From the NCBI GenBank assembly GCA_016210565.1, contig JACQUA010000038.1:1-33382 (forward strand): 33,382 nt of DNA, in the 5' to 3' direction. How positions within the stretch are numbered: position 1 is the stretch's first letter; each line of letters begins with the position of its first letter. The stretch comes from Chloroflexota bacterium. GTDB lineage: Bacteria; Chloroflexota; Dehalococcoidia; JACQUA01. Positions 7,251-13,988 of this stretch are shown here, in pieces. The notes below the pieces were generated by a model, which saw nothing but the letters and a program-made list of their open reading frames with translations, ran no database searches and was not told the DNA's origin. Both the position numbers and the translations under genes were made by a program.

Positions 7251-7370
7251 ATGGAACATTACAGCTACAAGCCGCCGAGCGACGAGGGGGAGGAGCAAAG
7301 CGGATGTGGGATTTGTACCTATTGGCAATTGATTTCCCGGAATAGCCTTGCAAGGGAGCCAGTCATATGA
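7251..7370 (+). CDS. 39-residue CGIC micro-protein overlapping ccmE
   Basis: A short ORF not matching any family I recognise. It opens MEHYSYKPPSDEGEE, an acidic polar stretch, then QSGCGICTYWQLISRN with a CxxC pair (CGIC). There is no signal peptide or membrane helix. Its TGA overlaps the ATG of ccmE as ATGA, the same 4-nt coupling seen three more times in this operon, and the ccmE Shine-Dalgarno (AGGGAG) lies within it. A good promoter is placed 21 bp upstream of its ATG. It may be a redox or heme/metal-handling peptide, or a leader whose translation controls ccmE. Against it: it is short, has no Shine-Dalgarno of its own, and an opposite-strand ORF covers the same bases. Confidence 0.45.
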   Translation: MEHYSYKPPSDEGEEQSGCGICTYWQLISRNSLAREPVI

Positions 7371-7762
7371 AGAAAAAAAGATTCTATATCGGTGTGCCCA
7401 TTGTCATCATAGCTATCGGTCTGCTCTTCTTTAACGCGGTAAGGAGCGGCAGCTACTTCTATACGGTGAGCGAGCTATACTCCATGGGCGAAGCTGCCTA
7501 CGAGCAGAGCATCAGGGTGGAGGGTTTGGTGAAGGACGGCTCAATACAGTGGACGGCGCAGACGCGCGAGACCCGGTTCGTCCTCGAGGACGAAGAAAAT
7601 CCCAGCATAACCCTCCGCGTGGTCTATGTCGGGGTTGTCCCTGACACCTTCGTGCCCGGGGTCCAACTGGTGGCGGAAGGGAAGTTCAACCGGGATGGAA
7701 CTTTTGCGGCCACAGCTATTACCCCGAAGTGTGCTTCGAAATACGAACCAGAGCTTTCATAG
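7367..7762 (+). CDS. ccmE: Heme chaperone CcmE, cysteine (CxxxY) type
   Basis: CcmE receives heme outside the membrane and passes it to CcmF for attachment to apocytochromes c. The 131-residue protein has the family layout: basic N-terminus, one membrane anchor (residues ~6-25), then an OB-fold beta domain containing RVEGLVKDGSI, FVLEDEENPSITLRVVYVG and LVAEGKF. The heme-binding motif is CASKY (Cys122, Tyr126). The classical proteobacterial motif has His in place of Cys; the CxxxY variant is known from archaea and some sulfate reducers. AGGGAG 8 nt before the ATG supports the start. The distance to ccmF (417 bp) is filled by a composite repeat, so the two genes are less tightly linked than the rest of the operon. 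Confidence 0.9.
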   Translation: MKKKRFYIGVPIVIIAIGLLFFNAVRSGSYFYTVSELYSMGEAAYEQSIRVEGLVKDGSIQWTAQTRETRFVLEDEENPSITLRVVYVGVVPDTFVPGVQLVAEGKFNRDGTFAATAITPKCASKYEPELS

Positions 7763-7883
7763 GCCGGCGTGGTCAATTTCAACCGAGATGCCTACCCCCG
7801 TGTCCAACATCCCCTGAAGCATAGTCTCGATAATCATGCCAGTCCCGCATGCCCGGCCGGCCAAGGACCATCAAGGATAAGAA

Positions 7884-8140
7884 TGTCATTTTGAGCTCAG
7901 TAGGCAGCTTAACGCTGCCGGACAGTGGAATGACATCGATGTCATTGAAAGCGCACGCGAAGAATCTTTCGGGGAGAATACGAGACCGAAAGACCCTTCG
8001 ACTTCGCTCAGGGTGACAATGTCATTGAAAGCGAAGACGAGCGGCACGGAGTCGCTGTCGAAGAATCTTTCGGCCCCGGTGGCACCAAGACCCTTTGTCT
8101 GCGCCTTCGCTTCGCTCAGGGCTCCGGCTCAGGATGACAG
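7884..8140. repeat. Family B composite repeat, copy 1
   Basis: A ~257-bp block of GTCATTCTGAG-type palindromes filling the 417-bp gap between ccmE and ccmF (7763-8179). It opens TGTCATTTTGAGCTCAG and ends in GCTCAGGATGACA; internal units contain GAAGAATCTTTCGG and GACCCTTCGACTTCGCTCAG, which fold back on each other. The middle ~140 bp are nearly identical to the element at 24174-24423, including non-palindromic bases (GGGGAGAATACGAGACCGAA). A run of six T follows at 8144-8149. I see no gene in the rest of the gap. Confidence 0.85.
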
Positions 8141-8179
8141 GCTATTTTTTGAGCAATTCGAAGAACGGAAAGGCAATTA

Positions 8180-10168
8180 ATGGCTGAATTCGGCTATTTT
8201 ACGCTTCTCATGGCCCTGGGCGCCTGCATCTATGGAGCGGTGGCGGCGGTGATGGGGAAGAAGCGGGGGTATCCGGAGCTGGTGGCGAGCGCCCGGAACG
8301 CGGTCTATGCCGTGACTTTTCTCGTGTCCCTGGCCTCATTCATTCTGGCGTACCTCTTCGTGGTAAGCGATTTCCAGGTGATGTACGTGGCCTCATACAG
8401 CAGCCGTGATATGAGTTTGTTGTACAAACTGGTCGCCTTCTACGGGGGGCAACAGGGGTCTCTGCTCTTCTGGGCGCTGGTCCTGGGTATCAGCAGCGCG
8501 ATCGTGGTGGTGCAGAACAAGGACCGCCACCGGGAGCTGATGCCGTACATTATTATGGTACTGATGATCACCCAGGCTTTCTTCTTTACGGTGATGGCGA
8601 CGGTGAGCAATCCCTTCGAAAAGCTGAACTTCGTTCCCGCCGATGGCCAGGGGTTGAATCCGCTCCTGGAAAACCCGGGCATGATCTTCCATCCGCCTAC
8701 CCAACTGGCAGGCTACGCCGGTTTTACGATTCCTTTCGCCTTTGCCATTGCCGCTCTCCTGACCAGAAGATTGAACGATGAATGGCTGAGGAGCATCCGG
8801 AGCTGGACGTTAATCTACTGGATATTGCTGGGCTTGGGTAACATTGCCGGGGCGCAGTGGGCCTACGTAGAGCTGGGCTGGGGCGGCATGTGGGCGTGGG
8901 ACCCGGTGGAGAACGCGGGATTGCTGCCCTGGCTTACCGCTACCGCCTTTCTCCACTCGGTGATGATTCAGAAGAGGCGGGGTATGCTGAAGATATGGAA
9001 CATTCTCCTGGTCATTCTTACCTTCGACCTGGCTATCTTCGGCACGATGGTCACCAGGAGCGGCATCGTGTCTTCGGTGCATTCTTTTGGACAGTCCTCT
9101 CTCGGTCCCTTCTTCCTGGGCTTCCTGGCAGTGACACTCCTCCTTTCCACCTATTTGCTTTATCTCAGGAGCGCCGACCTCAGGAGCGACGACGAAATCG
9201 ATTCGTTCCTCTCCAGGGAGAGTACGTTCCTGATCAACAACCTGATCCTGGTCACGGCTACGTTTGCCACCTTCCTGGGGACCATTTTCCCGATGATAAC
9301 GGAAGCGGTGAGGGGGGTAAAGATCACTGTGGGGCCGCCTTTTTTCAACCAGGTCAACGGACCCATCTTCCTGTTACTCGTGCTGCTGATGGGCATCTGC
9401 CCCCTGATAGGCTGGCGGCGGGCTTCAACGAGCAACCTGGTCCGGAACTTTATGTATCCGTTTTTTGCCGGCATCGCCATCGCGGGGCTGCTCTTCCTGC
9501 TGGGTATCCGCGGGGGGTTCGCCATCTTTGGCTTTGCCGTATGCGGCTTTGTCCTGGCTACCATACTGATTGAGCTATTCCGCGGGATGAGGGCGAAACA
9601 CCGGATATCCGGCCGCAACTATGCCGTGGCCCTGGTGGATCTGATTGCGGGCAACCGTCCGAGATATGGCGGCTACATCGTTCATATAGGCATCATCCTG
9701 ATGGCAGTCGCCGTCATCGGTTCCAACGCCTATACCGCCTCAGTGGAAAAGAGCCTGGCGCCGCAGGAAACGATGACGATACAATCTCCAATGACGGACA
9801 AGGTATACACTTTGAAGTATGAGAGCCTGAACCAGTACCAGACGGAAAGCAAGCAAATCGTGGCCGCCACCATGTCGGTTTACAATGAGGGCAAGTATGT
9901 CGGCAGGCTGACCTCTGAAAGATCCAAACACAAGAACCATGATAATCCCATCACCGAGGTGGCCATCAGGAGCACCCTCCTGGAGGATCTTTATCTCATT
10001 TTCATCGGCACCGAGCAAAACGGAGCAGTCGCGGCCTTCAAGGTCCTGGTCAATCCCATGATGACCTGGATGTGGATCGGCAGCCTGATGCTGATTGCCG
10101 GAACCGTCGTCGCCCTATGGCCGGAGAGACGGAACAAGGCCGCCGGAGCGGTGGCTTACACCGACTGA
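8180..10168 (+). CDS. ccmF: Cytochrome c heme lyase subunit CcmF
   Basis: A 662-residue polytopic membrane protein that ligates heme to CxxCH sites of apocytochromes c. The WWD heme-handling signature is WGGMWAWDPVENAGLLPWL from residue ~234. Conserved surrounding segments include GMIFHPPTQLAGYAGFTIPF and FGTMVTRSGIVSSVHSFGQS with the family His. About 14 hydrophobic helices are visible, plus a periplasmic domain near residues 515-630 before a last helix. AAAGG 6 nt before the ATG supports the start. The length fits the family. It leads the tight part of the operon, with the ccmH-like gene 195 bp downstream. The signature has Met-Trp-Ala where many members have Trp-Trp-Phe. Confidence 0.95.
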   Translation: MAEFGYFTLLMALGACIYGAVAAVMGKKRGYPELVASARNAVYAVTFLVSLASFILAYLFVVSDFQVMYVASYSSRDMSLLYKLVAFYGGQQGSLLFWALVLGISSAIVVVQNKDRHRELMPYIIMVLMITQAFFFTVMATVSNPFEKLNFVPADGQGLNPLLENPGMIFHPPTQLAGYAGFTIPFAFAIAALLTRRLNDEWLRSIRSWTLIYWILLGLGNIAGAQWAYVELGWGGMWAWDPVENAGLLPWLTATAFLHSVMIQKRRGMLKIWNILLVILTFDLAIFGTMVTRSGIVSSVHSFGQSSLGPFFLGFLAVTLLLSTYLLYLRSADLRSDDEIDSFLSRESTFLINNLILVTATFATFLGTIFPMITEAVRGVKITVGPPFFNQVNGPIFLLLVLLMGICPLIGWRRASTSNLVRNFMYPFFAGIAIAGLLFLLGIRGGFAIFGFAVCGFVLATILIELFRGMRAKHRISGRNYAVALVDLIAGNRPRYGGYIVHIGIILMAVAVIGSNAYTASVEKSLAPQETMTIQSPMTDKVYTLKYESLNQYQTESKQIVAATMSVYNEGKYVGRLTSERSKHKNHDNPITEVAIRSTLLEDLYLIFIGTEQNGAVAAFKVLVNPMMTWMWIGSLMLIAGTVVALWPERRNKAAGAVAYTD

Positions 10169-10234
10169 GCCAACTATTGATGGAGCCCTGCCCTGTTGGA
10201 CGCAAACTCGGCAAGTAAAGGTTTACGGTCATAC

Positions 10235-10262
10235 CGTAGCACGGGCATCTCGCCCGTGTACC
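10235..10262. repeat. Short GTAG-terminus palindrome upstream of ccmH-like gene
   Basis: CCGTAGCACGGGC and GCCCGTGTACC surround a 5-nt ATCTC loop, giving a hairpin with an 8-bp stem. The left end has the same CCGTAG terminus as the stop-codon repeats elsewhere. It lies in the 195-bp gap between ccmF and the ccmH-like gene. Confidence 0.6.
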
Positions 10263-10363
10263 AATCTATCCAAACATTCCTACGTTTTGCCGCCGGCGGG
10301 GCGACTGCCCCACGGGTCAATTACGCAATCGCCGCGGCAAACAAGCGTGTCCGGAGCAAACCC

Positions 10364-10906
10364 ATGAAAAATCCAGTTCGCCATTCCCGCTTCACAAGGT
10401 TCACAAGAAGAGCAGCGCTGCTATTGGTCCTGCCGGCCTTAGCCCTGCTGCCCCTCATCTACCTTAGTCCAACCGGCATTCGCGCCCAGGACCCGGTTTC
10501 AACGACAACCCTGGTAGACCGGATCGGAGGGCAATTGGTGTGTCAGTGCGGCTGCGCCTCCATTCTGATAAACTGCGTCCACCAGGAGTGCATGTCGCGG
10601 GATGAGATGATGACTTCTGTTAAGAAGCAGGTGGCCCAGGGAAAGAGCGGCGAGCAGATCATCCAGGCCTTTGTCCAGGTGTACGGGGAAAAAGTGCTGG
10701 CGGAACCGCCCAAGAAGGGATTCAACCTGACGGCCTGGATAGCCCCGTTCGCTGGTCTGTTGGTCGGGGCGTTGCTGGTGCTTATCGTCCTGCGGGCATG
10801 GGTGACGCGCGGGAGGGAAGTGGCGACGGTATCTGAATCCGGGCCGGCGGCCGTCGACGAAGAGTATCTAAGGAGAGTAGAAAAAGAGCTAAAGGAGACG
10901 GCATGA
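10364..10906 (+). CDS. ccmH: CcmH-like thiol protein with five-cysteine cluster
   Basis: CcmH/CcmL proteins keep apocytochrome cysteines reduced and present them to CcmF. The 180-residue protein starts with a basic region and a signal/anchor helix (residues ~17-37). The domain follows: LVCQCGCASILINCVHQEC, then SVKKQVAQGKSGEQIIQAFV and VYGEKVL, matching the three-helix CcmH fold, then a second helix (~127-147) and a cytoplasmic tail. Classical CcmH has one LRCxxC pair; here Cys60, 62, 64, 71 and 76 cluster. ATG 10364 has GGAG 9 nt upstream; the frame is open back to 10196 but that stretch crosses a repeat. The stop overlaps the next start as ATGA. The extra cysteines suggest metal binding or a second redox pair (inference). 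Confidence 0.88.
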   Translation: MKNPVRHSRFTRFTRRAALLLVLPALALLPLIYLSPTGIRAQDPVSTTTLVDRIGGQLVCQCGCASILINCVHQECMSRDEMMTSVKKQVAQGKSGEQIIQAFVQVYGEKVLAEPPKKGFNLTAWIAPFAGLLVGALLVLIVLRAWVTRGREVATVSESGPAAVDEEYLRRVEKELKETA

Positions 10907-11475
10907 TCTACGTTCTCTCGTTCATCTTGATGGCCGGGGTACTGGGCTATGTGGCGTTGCCGTTGTTCCGTGGTGCGCGGCAGGAGGGCGAAGCCGATGG
11001 CGGGGTCGCCCCGGAACTGGAAGCGCAAAAGGCGGCCACTTACAGCGCCATCAAGGAGCTGCAATTCGACTATGAACTGGGCAACCTGTCGCCTTCTGAT
11101 CACAAGGAGCTGGAAGACAAGTACAAGGTAAAGGCCGCCCAGATCCTGAAGTCAATTGACGAAGTCAAAGGGGAAGCGCCCATGGACGACATAGAAAAAG
11201 AGATTGCCCGAAAGAGACGCGGCGGGAGGGAGAGCGCCGAGGACGAAATCGAAAGGCAGGTCGCCCTGAGACGGGGCAAGGCTGCCCCGGCTGCGGCGGC
11301 TGCGACGCTGGAATGCCACCAGTGCGGCAAGCCGCAGAGGCCGGGCGCTAAATTCTGCTCCGCCTGCGGGGTCTCGCTGAGTCTATCCTGCCCGGGCTGC
11401 GGCGCTGCCCATTCGCCCGAAGATAAATTCTGCTCTGAGTGCGGCGCCGCCGTGAAAAAGGAGAAGAAAGCATGA
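10903..11475 (+). CDS. CcmI-like membrane protein with double zinc ribbon
   Basis: A 190-residue protein with one N-terminal membrane helix (residues ~2-22), then a helical hairpin (AIKELQFDYELGNLSPSDHK ... KYKVKAAQIL) resembling the hairpin of CcmI-type cytochrome c biogenesis proteins, a charged linker rich in Arg/Glu, and from residue ~138 two zinc ribbons: CHQCG...FCSACG and CPGCG...FCSECG. With the helix as an N-terminal anchor, the ribbons should face the cytoplasm. It overlaps both neighbours by 4 nt (ATGA on each side), so it is translated together with the ccmH-like protein and the following beta-domain protein. It probably acts as an assembly or scaffolding subunit of the heme-ligation complex; that role is inferred. 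Confidence 0.8.
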   Translation: MIYVLSFILMAGVLGYVALPLFRGARQEGEADGGVAPELEAQKAATYSAIKELQFDYELGNLSPSDHKELEDKYKVKAAQILKSIDEVKGEAPMDDIEKEIARKRRGGRESAEDEIERQVALRRGKAAPAAAAATLECHQCGKPQRPGAKFCSACGVSLSLSCPGCGAAHSPEDKFCSECGAAVKKEKKA

Positions 11476-12833
11476 ATTGGAATCGCAGACTTCTGCCTGT
11501 TCTTTCGTTCCTGACAGCGTTGCCTCATGTCCTCTGTCATTCTGAGCGTAGTCGAAGAATCTTGCGTGGTCGAAGAATCCTTCGCTCCGCTCAGGACAAG
11601 TTCTTTCAGGGGGCTGGGGACGAAAGACCCTTCCCCCCGATCAAGTCGGGGGTCAGGGTGACAGCCCATGTTGTGGTTGCCATTGCCCTCCTGGTGAGCC
11701 TGCTATCGGGCGGCCCCGCCAGCGTCCTGGCCGCCGACCCGGGGACGATTGAGGGAAAGGTGGTCAACAAGACGCAGGGCGGACCGCCGGTCTCGAATCT
11801 GAAAGTGACGTTGAAGGGCTATGTCAACGGGAAGGAGACCAGTTCCAAGGATGCGGCGACAGACAAAGACGGCAAATTCTCCTTTAAGGATGTGGCCAAT
11901 GACGGCGGCGTCACTTACATCGTGACAGCCTCCTACCAGGAGGCCGACTACGAGAGCGACCCGGTGACCTTCAAAAGGGGGGAAACCGCAGCCCAGCTAG
12001 AGCTGGTGGTCTGGGAGGCAACCGCGAACGGCGATGCCGTGGGGGTCCAGGCGTCGCACATGGTCTTTTACCTGGATGAGGGGGGACTGCGGGTGGAAGA
12101 GTACATCAAGGTGGCCAATGGGTCGGACAAGACCTATATCGGGGCCGAAGTTGCTCCCGGCGTGGGTCGAAAAAAGACTCTCACTTTTACAATGCCGGAC
12201 CGGGCCGCCGGTCTCCAGTATATCGATGGCCTGATGGACTGCTGCGTGCAAAAGACGGATGTGGGCTTTTTCGACACCATGGCCGTCCCGCCGGACAAAG
12301 GCCGGGAGATTGTCTTTGGCTACCTCCTGGAATACAACAGCGAAGTTTACACCGTGTCGAAGCCGGTGGACCTGCCCACCAAGGCTTTTAACGTCCTGGT
12401 GCCCGATGGCGGGGGCATCCAGTTGCAGAGCAACTTATTGAAGCCAAGAGGTTCTACCCCGGGAAGTCAGGGGGGAACCTTTAGACTGTATACCGCCGAG
12501 CAGGTGCCGGCGGGAACGGTGGTTGACTTCACTTTGTCCGGCTTGCCCAAACCGAAGACGAAGGTTAACCTGAAACTGATTGCCTTGTTGGCTGGCCTGA
12601 TGGTAGTAGCTGTGGCCATCAGCTATCCCATTTTCAGAAAACGAAATCCGGCGCCGGTGCGGGTGGGGACTTCACTGCAATCGGAAAAAGAGACCCTGAT
12701 AGCCCAGATCGCCCGCCTGGACGATGATTATGACGCCGGAAAGATACGGGAAAGGGACTACAGCCGCATGAGGGCGCAGCGAAAGGCCCGCCTGACCGAA
12801 GTCATGAGGCAACTCAAGAGGGGAGGCCGGTGA
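11472..12833 (+). CDS. Exported beta-domain protein with CcmI-like cytoplasmic tail
   Basis: A 453-residue protein unknown to me by name. Residues ~88-180 resemble a carboxypeptidase-regulatory beta-sandwich (GTIEGKVVNKTQGG, DKDGKFSFKDV), followed by a larger beta region to ~360 with adjacent cysteines (Cys257-258 in GLMDCCVQK), a membrane helix (~370-392), and a tail (LIAQIARLDDDYDAGKIRE...) resembling the CcmI-like hairpin of the previous gene. The N-terminus is odd: residues 22-64 are the translation of a family B intergenic repeat lying between two hydrophobic stretches. The working signal peptide is probably HVVVAIALLVSLLSGGPASV, and a GTG at 11658 inside the repeat is an alternative start. 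ATGA overlap upstream and GTGA overlap with ccmC place it firmly in the operon. Confidence 0.8.
   Translation: MNWNRRLLPVLSFLTALPHVLCHSERSRRILRGRRILRSAQDKFFQGAGDERPFPPIKSGVRVTAHVVVAIALLVSLLSGGPASVLAADPGTIEGKVVNKTQGGPPVSNLKVTLKGYVNGKETSSKDAATDKDGKFSFKDVANDGGVTYIVTASYQEADYESDPVTFKRGETAAQLELVVWEATANGDAVGVQASHMVFYLDEGGLRVEEYIKVANGSDKTYIGAEVAPGVGRKKTLTFTMPDRAAGLQYIDGLMDCCVQKTDVGFFDTMAVPPDKGREIVFGYLLEYNSEVYTVSKPVDLPTKAFNVLVPDGGGIQLQSNLLKPRGSTPGSQGGTFRLYTAEQVPAGTVVDFTLSGLPKPKTKVNLKLIALLAGLMVVAVAISYPIFRKRNPAPVRVGTSLQSEKETLIAQIARLDDDYDAGKIRERDYSRMRAQRKARLTEVMRQLKRGGR
11535..11663. repeat. Family B repeat read in frame inside a coding region
   Basis: 129 bp from TGTCATTCTGAGCG to GGTCAGGGTGACA, the same palindromic type as 7884-8140, 18390-18508 and 24174-24423. 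It starts on a codon boundary and spans exactly 43 codons without a stop, so it lengthens the overlapping protein and leaves the frame intact. The encoded stretch begins CHSERSRRILRGRR and is strongly basic. Confidence 0.85.
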
Positions 12834-13513
12834 AGAACAAGGACTGGCTGAACCATGCGCTGCTTGGCTTCAGCCTTGTGCTCCTGGTACTGTCCCTGTA
12901 TTTGATATTTCTCTGGGTACCCACCGAGAGGACCATGGGCATCGTGCAGCGGATCTTCTACTGGCACGTGTCTCTGGCCTGGGTCGCTTTCCTGGCCTTC
13001 TTCATAACATTTGTGGGGAGCGTCCTGTTCCTGGTGAAGAAGAGCGTATCGTGGGACAGGTTGGCCCACTCATCGGCGGACATCGGGGTGTTCCTCACCG
13101 GCCTGGTGCTGGTTTCCGGTTCCATATGGGCCAGGCCGATATGGGGTACCTGGTGGGTCTGGGAGCCGCGCCTGACCACGGCGCTGGTCCTGATGCTTAT
13201 CTATATAGGCTATCTCATGGTGAGGTCCTATTCCTCGGAGGCGCAGGGCCCGAAATTCGGCGCGGTGGTGGGCATCATCGGTTTCATCGACGTGCCGATC
13301 GTTTTCATGTCGATCCGCTGGTGGCGGACTATCCACCCTGCGCCGGTGATAGCTGGGGGTGAAGGGTCGGGTCTGGACCCGCGCATGATGCTGACGCTCA
13401 TGGTGAGCGTGGCGGCCTTCACCGTGTTTTTCTGGCTGCTGCTCCGCCTGAGAATCGCTTTGAGGACGGCTGAGGAAGAGATCAATCTCATCCAGAGAGA
13501 ACTGGAACTCTGA
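12830..13513 (+). CDS. ccmC: Heme-handling membrane protein CcmC
   Basis: CcmC loads heme onto CcmE at the outer face of the membrane. The 227-residue protein has six predicted helices and the family landmarks: FYWHVSLAWVAF with the first conserved His, the WWD region WGTWWVWEPRLTTALVLMLI starting at residue 105, and MSIRWWRTIHPAPV with the second conserved His. The WWD Asp is replaced by Glu112. The C-terminus is a charged helix (LRTAEEEINLIQRELEL). GTG start at 12830 overlaps the previous stop as GTGA and has GGGAGG 3-4 nt upstream. It is followed 19 nt later by the ccmD gene, the usual partner order. Confidence 0.93.
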   Translation: MKNKDWLNHALLGFSLVLLVLSLYLIFLWVPTERTMGIVQRIFYWHVSLAWVAFLAFFITFVGSVLFLVKKSVSWDRLAHSSADIGVFLTGLVLVSGSIWARPIWGTWWVWEPRLTTALVLMLIYIGYLMVRSYSSEAQGPKFGAVVGIIGFIDVPIVFMSIRWWRTIHPAPVIAGGEGSGLDPRMMLTLMVSVAAFTVFFWLLLRLRIALRTAEEEINLIQRELEL

Positions 13514-13532
13514 GGCCGTCGCAGATAATACG

Positions 13533-13700
13533 ATGCAAAACTTTGTTTTCCTGTTCTTTGCCTATACCCTGATAACCCTGGCCTTCCTGGCCCATACCTG
13601 GGGGCTCGCGCGGAAGCAGAAACGGCTCACCGAGGAGGTGGAGATGCTGAAGAAGGCACTGGAAGCCAAACAGCGGGAAACCCCGGGTCCCAAACTGTAG
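13533..13700 (+). CDS. ccmD: CcmD-like small membrane protein
   Basis: A 55-residue protein directly after ccmC, where ccmD usually lies. It has one membrane helix (NFVFLFFAYTLITLAFLAHTWGL) followed by a charged coiled-coil-like tail (KRLTEEVEMLKKALEAKQRE), the standard CcmD layout; CcmD is needed for release of heme-loaded CcmE from the CcmABC complex. No good Shine-Dalgarno precedes ATG 13533, so translation may be coupled to ccmC, 19 nt upstream. Its stop codon TAG (13698-13700) is the first part of a repeat terminus (CTGTAGCGAAAGGG). Assignment rests on position, size and topology, since the family has little sequence conservation. Confidence 0.8.
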   Translation: MQNFVFLFFAYTLITLAFLAHTWGLARKQKRLTEEVEMLKKALEAKQRETPGPKL

Positions 13701-13988
13701 CGAAAGGGCTTGTCCCTGTCGTGGTCCGAGCTGGTGTAGGGTGGGTGAAGCGAGCCGAGACTCCATCCCCGGTTGGTCAGGCCATCGCGGATAAGGCGTA
13801 CAAGCTGGCATCCCCTCATATCGCGAGCGTAACCCACCACCTCGGTGCGGGGACGCGGTGGGTTCCGCGCCTGAACCGGCGATGGCGGTCAAACGGGTGT
13901 GGCGCCGGGCGCTTCACCTACCCCATGTCTGACGACACCCACTCCGTTCCGAGAGTCCCGACATGTCGGGACAAGGGGTGTCGCTACG
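13697..13988. repeat. Compound repeat block between convergent ccmD and oppF-like genes
   Basis: This block fills the whole 283-bp gap. It starts with GTAGCGAAAGGG (including the ccmD stop) and ends with GGTGTCGCTACGG (including, on the minus strand, the stop of the oppF-like gene). A diverged family A copy occupies 13737-13925, with ends TAGGGTGGGTGAAGCG and CGCTTCACCTACCCC. A further palindrome CCCGACATGTCGGGA lies at 13958-13972. The block probably folds into several hairpins and could end both transcripts. No gene is seen inside. Confidence 0.75.

Noticed and set aside
7119..7328. A 69-codon minus-strand ORF in the divergent promoter region
   Set aside because: It covers the ccm promoter and the CGIC micro-ORF, has no ribosome binding site, and its product resembles nothing known. 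The plus-strand promoter and ATGA coupling fit the region better.
7884..8140. Possible CRISPR array, because of repeated units in the ccmE-ccmF gap
   Set aside because: Units are palindromic, of uneven spacing, without unique spacers, and the whole block is copied at 24174-24423.
8131..8150. Rho-independent terminator before ccmF
   Set aside because: Six T follow the composite repeat, but the hairpin directly before them is not clear-cut, and termination here would cut ccmF off from the only good promoter seen.
10196..10363. Longer start for the ccmH-like gene
   Set aside because: The frame is open, but the added residues cross a palindromic repeat and look non-coding, and a good GGAG and signal peptide support ATG 10364.
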